This document shows, in pieces, positions 53,829 to 64,000 of a DNA stretch of 64,000 nucleotides (position 1 is the stretch's first letter; every line of letters starts with the position of its first letter). Origin of the DNA: Poa pratensis. Its lineage: Eukaryota; Streptophyta; Magnoliopsida; Poales; Poaceae. Both the position numbers and the translations under genes were made by a program. The stretch is taken from NCBI GenBank assembly GCA_947311845.1, contig CAMZMU010000089.1, positions 21,384,438 through 21,448,437 of the forward strand, in the 5' to 3' direction. The notes under the pieces are model-generated. The model had not been told where the DNA came from. It searched no databases and saw only the letters and a list, made by a program, of their open reading frames with translations.

Positions 53829-55808
53829 TTGGTCTCCCACTTAGGCCAAAAGCCTAAGCTTGGGGGAGGTATGCCGACAAGTTCACTCATTTTATCATAT
53901 TCATATCATGTCGGTACTTTGTATATCCATGTTTTAGTTTGTTTCTTTTCTTTTTCGCTTTTGTTTCTTGTATCCATTTTATTTTCGCAAAACACCAAAA
54001 GACCTAAAATATTTCCTTTATTTCTCTTGCTTTTGAATTTGTAGTGCTAGTTTACTTTATTTTTCATTTCGGTTTGTTATTCAAAAATCCAAAAAGATTT
54101 TGCTTTGTTTGCTTGTTTCTTTCTATGCTTGCTTTAATTCGAAAACCCAAAAATATTTGTTGTTCTTCTGCCGTTTTGTATAGTTGTTTCAGAGTTTGAA
54201 ATTTTCCGTGGTTCCACTTTGGGCTTGGTTATCATTTCACATCATTCAAGCCACACAAGTGAAAAGCAATAATGACGATTTACGACAATCCGGATGTGGT
54301 AAAAGGCTGGTATGAACTCTATTTGTTTTTCATTTTTGTAAATATACCTACTCATGTGAACATGCTTAGCTATCATGGTAGTGGTTATGTTATTTAATGA
54401 TTGCTTAGTAGTTCATGTCTTCTTATGGTCAGTACCAAATTGCTAATAGTGAATAACATGTCATATAGATAATTACATGCATTGTTCTATTCGTAAAACG
54501 GTATGGCAGGATGGTATCCTCCTCTGAATAATTCACTTGATTCGACTTGGCACATGCTCACACATGTTATGACTGAAAAATAAAAGTCAATTAAGCCTTG
54601 ATGATCTATTTTGCCTCAGATTTTTAGTATCATCTTTATGCCTCCGTTAATTTTATTTTGTCGCAAGCATGATTATGACCGTTATCGCTCTCGTGGTTGT
54701 CGCTTCCCAGTCTATTGCTAGCCTTCACTTGTACTGAGCGGGAATGCTGCTCGTGCATCCAAATCCTTAAAACCAAGTTATCCCAAAGAGTCCACCAAAA
54801 ATTCCTATGCATGGTATTTCAAGCCATTCCAAGTAAATTTGCATGTGCTACCTTTAAAACTTTCAAAATATTTCCCTTTTTGTGTCAATGTTTACCAGCT
54901 CATGAGGAAGTAGTGGGTTATCCTTTATTCAACTTGTCAAATGGACTTTTACACCTGGACTAGCGGCATATACATCCGCTTATCCAATAATTTTGCAAAA
55001 AGAGCTGGCAACGGGGTGCCCAGTCCCAATTAATTACAACTTTAACCGCTTAATTCTCTTCACACTTTTGCCCTGATTTATCAGTAAGCAATGACAAACA
55101 GTGAAATACCTGCGTGTGTAAACCAAAGAGAAGAGGGATGATCTGCCTTGCTGGTAGAAATAACGTCCTTCATGGGAGCCGCTCTTAAAAGTCTGTTTGA
55201 CAGGGAGAATACTGTTTTCATCCGCTACCATTCGTTGACAATTAACAAACACCTCTCAAAACATTTTTATCTCTGTTTTAAAACAAAAAGCTCTAGCACG
55301 TGTTAATCCCTGCTTCCCTCTGCGAAGGGCCAATCTTTTATTTTTATGTTGAGTCACCATCCTTTCTTTGAGCACTTCTTCGAGAGCATAACTGTCGTTC
55401 TTAGTGTAATGTGCTTGTCCCAGAATACGATTAATTGAGGCATAGCTATGATACTCTTATCTTTGATATCTTTATATCTAGTCTTCACTTGAACTTCAGA
55501 GGTGCCTTGGCATTTATGTTTTGCCCTTCAAATAAAGGCAAGCGAGATACCACTTTGTCATATCTTTTTACGAACATTGCAATTCTTGTGGATAGATGTA
55601 TGCTATGTTATTCATTCTTAGTACTTTGGTATCTTTTCATGATTTGCATAACTACCAGGTGTCATTATTTGCATGGTTCCTATCATGAATTGCCTAAGTA
55701 GTTGATCATATAGTAAGTATGTATACATCATATGAAGCAAATGTGTTCGTAAAAGTTTCTTTTATCGCACTCAGTTGTTAACTTAATTGCTTGAGAACAA
55801 GCAATAAG
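53829..55808 (+). other. Long 3' non-coding region of the non-autonomous Gypsy
   Basis: It carries an internal polypurine tract (AAGCTTGGGGGAG, 53856-53868) and the block at about 54711-55365 shared with the 10.3-kb element. No convincing ORF. Confidence 0.75.
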
Positions 55809-55824
55809 CTAAGCTTGGGGGGAG
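55809..55824 (+). promoter_or_regulatory. Polypurine tract of the non-autonomous Gypsy
   Basis: CTAAGCTTGGGGGGAG directly before the 3' LTR. Confidence 0.85.
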
Positions 55825-55825
55825 T

Positions 55826-57197
55826 TGATACGTCCAAAACGTATCTACTTTTCCGAACACTTTTGCTATTGTTTTACCTCTAATTTGGGAGATTTGAATG
55901 CAACTAACACGGACTAACGCTGTTTTCAGCAGAATTGCCTTGGTGTCTTGTTTTTGTGCAGAAAGTCAAAGTTTCAGGAAAATTCCAGAAAAATTCCAGA
56001 AATTCTATTTTTCCAGAAGACCCACGGAACCAGAAGACGAAGCGAAGAGGGTGCACAGGGGCACCACACGCACCCAGGGGCGGTGTGGCCACCCTGTGTG
56101 GCCCCCGACGCTCCCCTTTGGACTACATAACGCCTCTGACCTAAAAACATCGGGGGGATCGACGCTTTTTCCAGAAACCTTCCAGAGCTCCGCCGCCATC
56201 GAAAACCCTATTTCGGGGACCAGAAACTCCGTTATGGCACGCTGCCGGGACGGGGAATTGGAGGAGATCATCGCCATCATCATCACCGCCACCTCTCCAT
56301 CGACCATCCATGACTCCCCCATCCATGTGTGAGTAATTCCCCGCTGTAGGCTGAGGGGATGGTAGGGATTGGATGAGATCATTCATGTAATAGTTGTGAG
56401 ATTTGTTAGGGCATGGTGCCTAGTATCCATCGGTAGTACTTTATGTCATTGTTGCAACTTGTTATGCTTAATGCTTGACACTTAGGGCCCGAGTGCCATG
56501 ATCTCAGATCTGAACATGTTATTGAATCGTGAGAATAATTATTGTTTTGGATCATATCTATAAGTTGTATACACACGTCACTGTCCGGAACCCGAGGCCC
56601 CAAAGTGACAGAAATTGGGATAACCGGAGGGGATGGTTGCGACGTGAGGATCACATGTGTTCACGGAGTGTTAATGCTTTGCTCCGGTGCTTTATTAAAA
56701 GGAGCACCTTAATTACCAGTAGTTTCCCTTGAGGCCCCGCTGCAAACGGGGCTGGTAGGACAAAAGATGTTGTGCAAGTTTCTCATTGCGAGCACGTACG
56801 ACTAAATACGGAACACATGCCTATGATTGATTATTACTTGGATACCTTATTATTATTTATCTGCAATTTCCCTATGTATGACTATTTCATGAATTATCTT
56901 ATCCATGCAACGCCCGTTCATCCATCCCTATGCCTACAGTATTTTAATCCTGCTGTCTACTGCAATTATTTCTGCTGTCTTTATTTTACTGCTGCTATTA
57001 TTTCACTACTGCTACTGTCATAAAACTGTTGCTACTGATAAACTGTGTCGAGCAAGTCTACTTCCAGGTGCAGCTGAACTGACAAATCATCTCTCAAGGC
57101 TTATAAATATTCTTTGGCTCCCCTTGTGTCGAATCAATAAATTTGGGTTTTACTTCCCTCGAAGACTGTTGCGATCCCCTATACTTGTGGGTCATCA
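55826..57197 (+). repeat. 3' LTR of the non-autonomous Gypsy
   Basis: It matches the 5' LTR with about 15 to 20 substitutions by eye and one 28-bp deletion inside the GC-rich hairpin (near 56075). Confidence 0.95.
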
Positions 57198-59979
57198 CTT
57201 AGCCTTGATAGCCGCAATCTGCTCAAGGCGAGGCCCCCGCTCTCCACGGAAGATAATGTCGCAGTCTGTCGCAACCTGGGCTAGATGAGCCAGTGGAATT
57301 GTATCGAGAACCGAGAACCAGAGGGGGGAGAGGGAGGGGGAGGGGGAGGGGGAGGGGTAGGGGTAGGTTGCGACGTACCAGTCCCACGGTCGAGCGCCTC
57401 GCGCCGGCGTGACGCCACCACCGCAACAGTAGGCTCCACCACCTCCCCGCCAGTCCGAGCACGCGCCAAACACGCACTCTGGCGACAAGTGCCAGTGGCG
57501 GGTGGGGAGGACCGGTGGCGTCGAGGGCGACCCCTGGTGCCAGCCACAGGAGTGTCGGGGAAGACCGTGACTGGCTCCAGGGTCGGGGCGGCAGGGGTAC
57601 CCGGGGACCGGGTGTACCAGACCACGCCCGGGGAGCGCGGGGAGTCGGGGGCCATGACCTCCAACCCCACACTCGTCGAGTCCTCCGCATCCTCCACCTC
57701 CGCCTGAGGTGAAGACTGGAGTCCCAGGGCAGTCGAGACAAGGCCGGAGAGGGCCAAGGATCCCGGCCCCTCACAGAGGTTGGAGCCATACTGTGAGAGA
57801 GGGAACCCAAAGGACAGCGGTGGGACAGGGTGGGAAGGACGAACGTCGTCAGTCCTCCCCAGCTTCGTCGGCGCACTCTGAGGGAGAGGGGCCGACACTG
57901 GAGGACACTGGCTAGGCAAAGATGCCTGAACCTAGCCGTCTGCGTGGGAGGACGCCCCTGGCGGAGGAGGAGCTGCAGAGGTCGGAGCTGTAGGCGCAGG
58001 CGGCTGGAGAAGGTTCCCACCGAGAAGGTCGTCCCCGTCAGACTGGTCGTCCCCCAAAGACTCCTCCCCGTCGGACGGGGTGAGGTGGGGGGAGGGCAAG
58101 CGACGGGTCGGTGGGGAGGTGGACCTCGGCCGATCCCCCTCAGGCTCCAACTCAACCACCAAAGTCCTGGGCGCCCCGTCGAAGTAGAAGGTAGGGAGAG
58201 TGATGTTCAGCTTGGCGGGATCCGGGGCCATGACCCGAAGACGGACGGGGCCATCCCCCGGGAGAGAGCTCGCGTCCACCTCCTCGAACCGACCAACGGC
58301 CTGGGTAATAAGCGCCACGAAAGTCACCTCCTTTCTCAGCTCAGAAGGGATCCCATGGATACGAACCCACACTGAGGCCAAGGGAGGTGGCGCGTCAGGG
58401 TCGGTGTCAGAAGGCCTGATGGAGACACGGATGTTGTGAACCGGGAGGGTGATGGTAGGACTCCTGGACACATGGGCGAGGAACTGAGCAGTGGGGAAGG
58501 CCACCGCAAACTCGGTCGCGGGGAGCTCCCACACCACCCATGTCCACCCACTATCCAGGCTCGCAAGCTCGGAGCGAATGGTCTCAGCTGAAACCTCCAC
58601 GGACGAAGGCAAGTCCTGCTCGGGCAGCACGGTAATCACGGCCATGTGAGCCGGAGTGGCCAGCTTGATGCCTCCGGTGTCGATGTAGTAGAAGCCGGCG
58701 TCAATCCCATGACCCAAGAACTCGAGCACGGGCGGAACACAGGAGGGGCCCACGGGCAGCGTCCCGACCCCTGCAGCACCGGCCAAGGACTCGCCCGCAG
58801 CCGGAGTCGCCGCCGCGGTCGGGTTATCCTTCTTCTTCTTCTTGGCTGCCTGAACCGGGCCAGCAGGCGGCGGGAGCACCGCGTCCCGGCGTGGAGACGA
58901 CCGGCCCCTGCCCTCAAGCCACGACCCAGCAGCCGGCGGGGCCCTGCCGCCCTCCCGCTGGAAAGGGAGGCACTGGTTGAGCTCGGACCGCAGGGCGGCC
59001 TCCCTTCGCTGGCCAGCCGGCGAAGCACCACGGCGAGGTGGGGACCTCGGCCGAGCACGGTCCGCCGGCGAGCGCGAGCGGCGGAGGGGAGAGCGGCGGG
59101 GCGGCGACCTCCGGCCCGGGGAGCGCCGCGGCGGCGGGCGGGGCACGGGGAGGCGAGGCCGCACGGGCCGGGGAGGCAGGGCGGGCGCCACGGCGCGGCG
59201 GGGACGGACTCCGGCGCCTCTTCATCAGCGCGTCGGCGAAGGAGCGCTTGAGGGGCGGCGGCGTTCGGTGGAGACGAATACGACGCGCGCGAGCTCCGTG
59301 CTTGACGATCTGCTCCTGTGTGGCGGCGGCTGCGAGGGATAAGTCAGAGGCACCTCTGTGGATCCAAAGCCAGCCCGACGTCGGCCTGTTGGGCTGCACC
59401 GCGCCACGGTCTTTCGCCGGCCCACGGCCTGCTCTGAAATCCTGGTTGCGCCACGAAATAAGAGGCCTTGGGCCGAGAATCCCACTAATGGGCCTAGGGT
59501 TCGCGGCCACAGCCGGCCCAGGGCCCAGCAAGGATGGCCTCGTGGTGCCGCCCGGCGCCGCCACAGGCCCCAAGGACGTCGCCACCGTGCCGCCGGTCGC
59601 CTGCGCCGGAACCGGCTGAAGCGCCGCCGCAGAGCACCTCTCTGCAGCAGCCTCTCCTGCCAGACCAGCACGAGTAGGTCCCGTGAGGGACCCACCAGCA
59701 ACGAACAGGAGGGACGGCGGCGCGCTATGCGGGGTTGGACGGCGCGCGGCGAGCTTCGGCCGCCACGCCTAGGAGCTGGGCCGCGCCGCCTGGGAGGGGT
59801 CGCTACCGCCAGGAAATCCCCGAGCGTTGGCAAGGCCGGCGGCGAGCACCGCCGCGCGAGCTCCAAGCGTTCTGCCTCGGCCGCCTCGACCTCGTCGGCG
59901 ACGTCCGCCCAGCTGCGGTCACGCAAGGACTCCGGGTCCCCCTTACCACGGGGGACGCCGCACCACCAGGCGCAGCCAT
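57198..59979 (-). pseudogene. LINE ORF1 (Gag-like, DUF4283-type), interrupted
   Basis: The minus-strand frame from about 59926 reads RDRSWADVADEVEAAEAERLELARRC. A Pro/Arg/Ser-rich part (RRSPSPPRRG) comes next and then, in the phase 59191-57932, the recognisable ORF1 core: GFYYIDTGGIKLATPAHMAV, ASVWVRIHGIPSELRKEV and VTFVALITQAVGRFEEVDAS. The WVRIHGIP motif is typical of the DUF4283 domain of plant LINE ORF1. A TAG at 57932 interrupts the frame, which continues in the same phase to about 57281. A purine-rich microsatellite near 57325-57370 coincides with a phase change, after which GERGPRLEQIAAIKAK leads across the Gypsy insertion to 41204. Confidence 0.85.
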
Positions 59980-60107
59980 GGCCAGCGCGGGGGAGGCGGG
60001 GGGACGGCGGCGCTCACCGGCCGTGGCCGCCGCCAGGGCTTCGCACGAGAAACGCCACCTTCATCGCCGCTCCTCGCTTTCAAAATTCAAACTTGCACCT
60101 GATCCCT
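59980..60107 (-). other. 5' end of the LINE
   Basis: On the minus strand the LINE begins AGGGATCAGGTGCAAG directly after the 15-bp target duplication. No 5' truncation is apparent. Confidence 0.7.
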
Positions 60108-60122
60108 TCTCGTCAAGAGCGT

Positions 60123-62853
60123 TGAGAGGGGGTACGTAGTTTAAACTCATAAAACAAGAAATGTGGTTTATGTGGTGCCCAAACATTTTCAGGCATATCC
60201 CTAGCACTCTATAGTGATTCTCAGAGGGATTAGGCTGGAATTTAGCTCAAATCTTGCCTGAAGATAGCTATCTCAAATGCTCGTGCGACACCCTCCAAAA
60301 GCTGACATGACAAGTGGCCAAATCTATGCGCCGGCTTAATGTAACTAATTAAACCAGGCCGCCACTGACAGCGAAGATTAGCCTTAATCATGGCGCTTTC
60401 CAAGGTCACGCTTTTGTCGGGGCGTGGCGCACTTGGACGGACGGGCTAATGATACCGGCGCCGGTGCCGGGCACATGGGCTTCGCCCCGGCGGCACGGCA
60501 CGGTGCCGCTGCGGCCATTATAATAAGCCGCCTCGCCGGGACACGTAGCGAGATTAGCACGGATAATCAAGGGATCCAATGGCGGGTTTGTCGAGCTCGA
60601 TCGGAGGTTCGTGCTAATCGGCTCGCACGTTACGGCCTCGCGACTGAGCTGGCTGGGAAGTATTTTATCACTGGTTCGTACAGCTGGGATCATGTGTGTG
60701 GATCGAGCGAGCTAAGCGGGGAGGGTTAAGTAATTCGACTGGCTTAGCTGTGATGTGAAAAGGGCGAGCTTGGCTTGATTCGGAGCATGTCTACCGATTT
60801 GTTTTTTGAGAAAGGAGTGTCGTTACTCGTTAGTGCGGTGCTTAAACAGTCGACAAATCACAGTGACCGATGAAGAAGATAACTTAAGCAATGGATCTTG
60901 AGGACTGTGCAGTTCGGGCTTCATGCAGGGAAAACGATATGCACGAAGCATTCTGTCCCACTCTAATTGGTCCATGGTTTAAGGGCAATTCTAATGGGCT
61001 CACCATTTCCCGAACATGCATGTTTGTGTCTGCGGCCCAAATATTAGGACCCAATGGGCTCACCAAACGGAAACATCGTCCCGGACTATCCGTTTGGCTC
61101 TAAACTCGGCCATCGCCGTTGACGAAGCACTAGCGCCATGGCCAACGTGCCGCTTGCATTCTGGTCCGCAGCTGCCGCTACCATGGCTGCCCCAAGAATG
61201 AACAAACCAAGGTGCAGAGCTAGCAGCGGGAGGCTCGGTGTGCAAGGGAAAAGAAACAAAGGAGGTGTTGGCTCGCCGCCTCCATGGCGACGAGTCAGGC
61301 TCAGGATGCACCGGGAATCACCCACCCGGAGCTCGTCGCACAGCCCCTTATCGTTGCCACCCACGTCTGGCCATCTCCATGGCAACGTCTGGCACCCAAA
61401 TGGCCGAATATGAGTTGGTTCTCCCCGCGCTCGTCGTCCTTGGAGGTCGGTGAGTCCGTCCCATTTCCCTCGCGCCGATGGCTCTTGACCTCAACGCCTC
61501 TCCAGCTGTCGGCGAGACACGGGCGATGGTACGACAGTCAACAATATTCCGGGGGGGTGGGGGTGTGCAATATACCGGATGCTTGTAAATTGTTTGGTGG
61601 AATGCCCACGGCCACGACGCCCACCGATGTGGTATGTTTTGGAATGTTTGATTTGCCACACCCAACATTATATATGTTCATATTCTATAATATTATGTGC
61701 AAATTAGGATTATGCATGGGCCTACTTTGATGAAGATCAACTTATGAGAGACCTAATCAACAAGGCTAGGCAAGGGAGTGTGCAAGTGACTGTTGTAGAG
61801 GGCATGTTTAATGTTGATCTCGCACAAGCGACACAAACGCAATGTGCCAGAAGAACCGGATCATACACAGAGTATGAGGAAAAATTCTCTTGCACATAAT
61901 CCAAATGGATTGGAACAAATTTTCTGGAACTTATGATCAAATCAAGAATACCCCATAAGTTTCTTTGGAGTGAAAGAAATGGTAAAGATTTGTACTTGAA
62001 GCCTTTCTTTTTCTACATATGTGAATATATCTTATTGTTTCTTCTAACTTCAGGTCTTCCAATGTTTGTCTCTCTTGACACATTGTTGGACGAAGATACA
62101 ACAATGCCCAAGTGGATAGATCTTGTTGCTTCGCTCAAACTCCAAGCTCACAATGATGCATCCAAGGAAAGAAACGCCATAGCAATGATTCCTCAACAAT
62201 CGATCTTGAAGAAGAGGCCACATTAAGTGGGGGAAGTAGTTTGGTTCGGCCAAGGGGAGTAAGGAATCCAAACATGCCTTGAATCTTGAAGCTTCATCAC
62301 TTGCATTGCAAGAATCATTGAAAGAAATGATAACCATCAAAGATGTGTCAAGTAAGAAGAAAGGAGACAACAAAAATATGAAGGGTTCAAAAGCTTCATC
62401 GAGATGCAAACAGAGAAGTTTTGGATTGAAATCAAAGTTGCTACAACCGTCAATAGCAAAGGAAATAGATCTTAAGGTTTTCACCAAGGAGGCCTTGGTA
62501 ATGAAGGACGACCTGAGCATCGTGGATGACATGAAAAGGGGCTGCTAAGAAGAAAAGAAGGCCACGCTCTTGTCTTGAGAAGATAGATTGTCTTCTCATC
62601 TTTTGTGTTTGTGCAAACTAGCTACCAGCATTTGAGATCGTTTTGGTACTTTGATTAATGCCCAACGCGGCTTAATGTTAATTTCAATTTGTGCTAAACA
62701 TTTTGTTATATGTTTTCTATATTTTTAAAATTTTGAGCCAAACTAGTTCATATACAAAAAGGGTCTTAATGGAGAAAAATTGCCAAATGGACATGTCTGA
62801 GTCCATTTGGGAGGCGCCGTTGGGTGTACCGGGCTGATAGTCCGCGGACATAT
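60123..62853. other. Intergenic stretch, no supported gene; possible relic frames
   Basis: This is the right flank of the LINE target. Short frames at 61138-61460 (GC-rich) and at 61740-62550 (Lys/Ser-rich, with FTKEALVMKDDLSIVDDM) may be relics of a transposon accessory protein, but stops and phase changes prevent a call. A fragment near 62790-62845 (GTCCATTTGGGAGGCGCCGTTGGG) looks like Harbinger or MULE interior. Confidence 0.3.
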
Positions 62854-64000
62854 TGTAATACCCCACAGTTATAGGACTCGAGAGGGTAGAACTAGGAATT
62901 GCATTTGTGCATTCATGCATCTTTTGGTGAAATCTGGAAAATTTTCGCGCTTTTGTGTTAAATGAATCTAGGGTCGATACCAGACGAGTGTCGATGTTCT
63001 GGGAGTCAGACATTGACAGATAGTCGAGAAGTGTCGATAAACCCAACGTCATATTTTCAAAACCCTTACTAGTATTTTTCTAAATAAACATTTGGATTTC
63101 AAAAGGAAATTCAATAAAATCTTAAGTTTAAATCAATTCTATACTTCTCTAAGTTTTTCAATATACACATATCAAAGAAATAACAAACTATAAATCACAA
63201 AATTTGTGATGAATTCATCTCAAATAATAGAATCATTTTATTACATAAATATCACAATTACATACACAAATCTTTACAAAAGAACTTCCAAAAGATCATA
63301 TACAAGAATTCAATTATTAACAAACCCAAAATTATGTAAAAACATTTGGATACAAATCTATCTAATTGATCAACTCAGATTTATTACAAGGCTTCATTAC
63401 AATGTATTCCTTACAACAAATTGAATAATACAAAAGAAAGTAATAAAATTTTCTAAATTAAATCTTCAAGTCTTCTTTATCTTCTAACCTGCAAAACAAA
63501 CATCACAAACAAGAAGAAATGGGGGTTAATGTTAAAATGTTGCCAACACCATTTGGTGCTGGCATGTTAATGTATTGAACCTGGTTTTTGCCTAACCAAA
63601 ATTGTGGTTTAATTAGGCTAAGTAGTGGAGAATCACCACAGCCCAGTTATCCGGGTGTCACCAGGCCAAGAAACCCAAATCTGTATAAATACATGGCCAG
63701 ACCAAATCACAAGTCACACACAACTCGCAGCAATCACAGAACTCACATTGCACAACCATCAGAACACCTAGTGCATCCATTTCCATCTGTTCTTCCACAA
63801 GAACAAGCACAACCAAGTACCACCAATGGAGATCACCTAATCCATCCACCACCAGCCATTTCAGCTAGATAAATACACTCTAGGAATTTTGAAGCAGCGA
63901 GGAGGAGGAGGCAAAATCCACAAGAAGCAGGTTATCATCATTTCTAGAAGCACAAGCTGCTCAACAACAGCAGGTTGATCCTGAAAGCTAGAGAGAGACC
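62854..64000 (+). mobile_element. LTR of another retrotransposon, truncated by window end
   Basis: It starts TGTAATACCCCACAG, a usual grass LTR beginning. An AT-rich U3-like stretch runs to about 63530, and a TATA box (TATAAATA) stands at 63684-63691, followed by a CA-rich leader. The end lies beyond the window, so neither the partner LTR nor a target duplication can be checked. Confidence 0.45.
63684..63691 (+). promoter_or_regulatory. TATA box of the right-edge LTR
   Basis: TATAAATA in CTGTATAAATACATGGCC about 830 bases from the LTR start, consistent with a U3 promoter. Confidence 0.4.

Larger units (their letters stand above)
41205..57197 (+). mobile_element. Non-autonomous Gypsy-type LTR retrotransposon (Gag-protease only), itself split by a nested element
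   Basis: The 5' LTR is at 41205-49524 (1399 bp without the nested insertion) and the 3' LTR at 55826-57197 (1372 bp). Both begin TGATACGTCCAAAACG and end GGGTCATCA. CTTAG is duplicated at 41200-41204 and 57198-57202. A tRNA-Asp primer site, Gag-protease and an accessory ORF are present, but no polymerase, RNase H or integrase. Without the nested element it is 9.07 kb. It would need proteins from a related autonomous element, and the 30507-40808 element is a plausible type of helper. Confidence 0.95.
23862..60107 (-). mobile_element. L1-type LINE (about 7.04 kb without insertions), full length, split by four LTR insertions
   Basis: The 15-bp direct repeat TCTCGTCAAGAGCGT flanks the unit at 23847-23861 and 60108-60122. 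Reading on the minus strand from 60107, the order is ORF1, ORF2 endonuclease, reverse transcriptase and C-terminal zinc-finger region, then a 3' UTR ending GGCGAAAGCCTGTTTCGGAGG. Four insertions sit inside it: 25077-26586, 26671-28052, 30507-40808 and 41205-57197. Each has a perfect 5-bp duplication. Removing them with one duplication copy each leaves 7039 bp, the normal length of a complete grass LINE. Reading frames continue correctly across the junctions at the sites where I checked them. Several stops and frameshifts make this copy inactive. Confidence 0.92.

Noticed and set aside
61740..62550. NAM/Myb-like transposon accessory gene
   Set aside because: Only short disconnected phrases are open and no diagnostic motif could be read with confidence.

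Overview
This window is nuclear DNA of a grass, almost certainly a Triticeae (wheat, goatgrass or barley relative). The grounds are an Au-type SINE, Stowaway MITEs with the CTCCC...GGAGG ends usual in these genomes, very large Gypsy elements primed by tRNA-Asp, and kilobase-scale nested insertions. Nothing prokaryotic, viral or organellar was seen. Family names from repeat databases are not assigned because no search could be run.

Layout. Positions 1-704 are the 3' part of an LTR. From 705 to about 23.8 kb lies gene-space-like DNA with small transposons (MULE/hAT-like, PIF-Harbinger, Stowaway, SINE), several tandem duplications, and two host-gene candidates. One is a small TATA-preceded ORF at 8137-8502. 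The other is an AT-hook nuclear-localized (AHL) gene at 19273-20102 on the minus strand, convincing by sequence but carrying one apparent single-base frameshift.

From 23862 to 60107 everything is explained as ONE LINE (L1-type, minus strand, about 7.04 kb when the insertions are removed) flanked by a 15-bp target-site duplication. Four LTR insertions lie inside it, each with a perfect 5-bp duplication: a solo LTR at 25077-26586 (CCGCC); a solo LTR of another family at 26671-28052 (GCGCA); a complete 10.3-kb Gypsy element at 30507-40808 (CCTGT); and a Gag-protease-only Gypsy element at 41205-57197 (CTTAG). The 5' LTR of this last element holds a further minus-strand element at 41648-48563 (GGCAC), which encodes a long protein with two zinc knuckles and no polymerase. 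That gives three levels of nesting with every junction resolved.

The two Gypsy elements look like an autonomous/non-autonomous pair. They share the tRNA-Asp primer site, LTR ends, a conserved 3' non-coding block, an accessory ORF position downstream of pol (or of protease), and two polypurine tracts each. A GC-rich hairpin found in their LTRs recurs internally just upstream of each accessory ORF. From 60123 to 62853 I see no convincing gene, and from 62854 to the window end another LTR begins.

The element coding regions carry many frameshifts although the LTR pairs are nearly identical. This means either defective copies moved in trans or base-level indel errors in the sequence; the AHL frameshift should be judged in that light.
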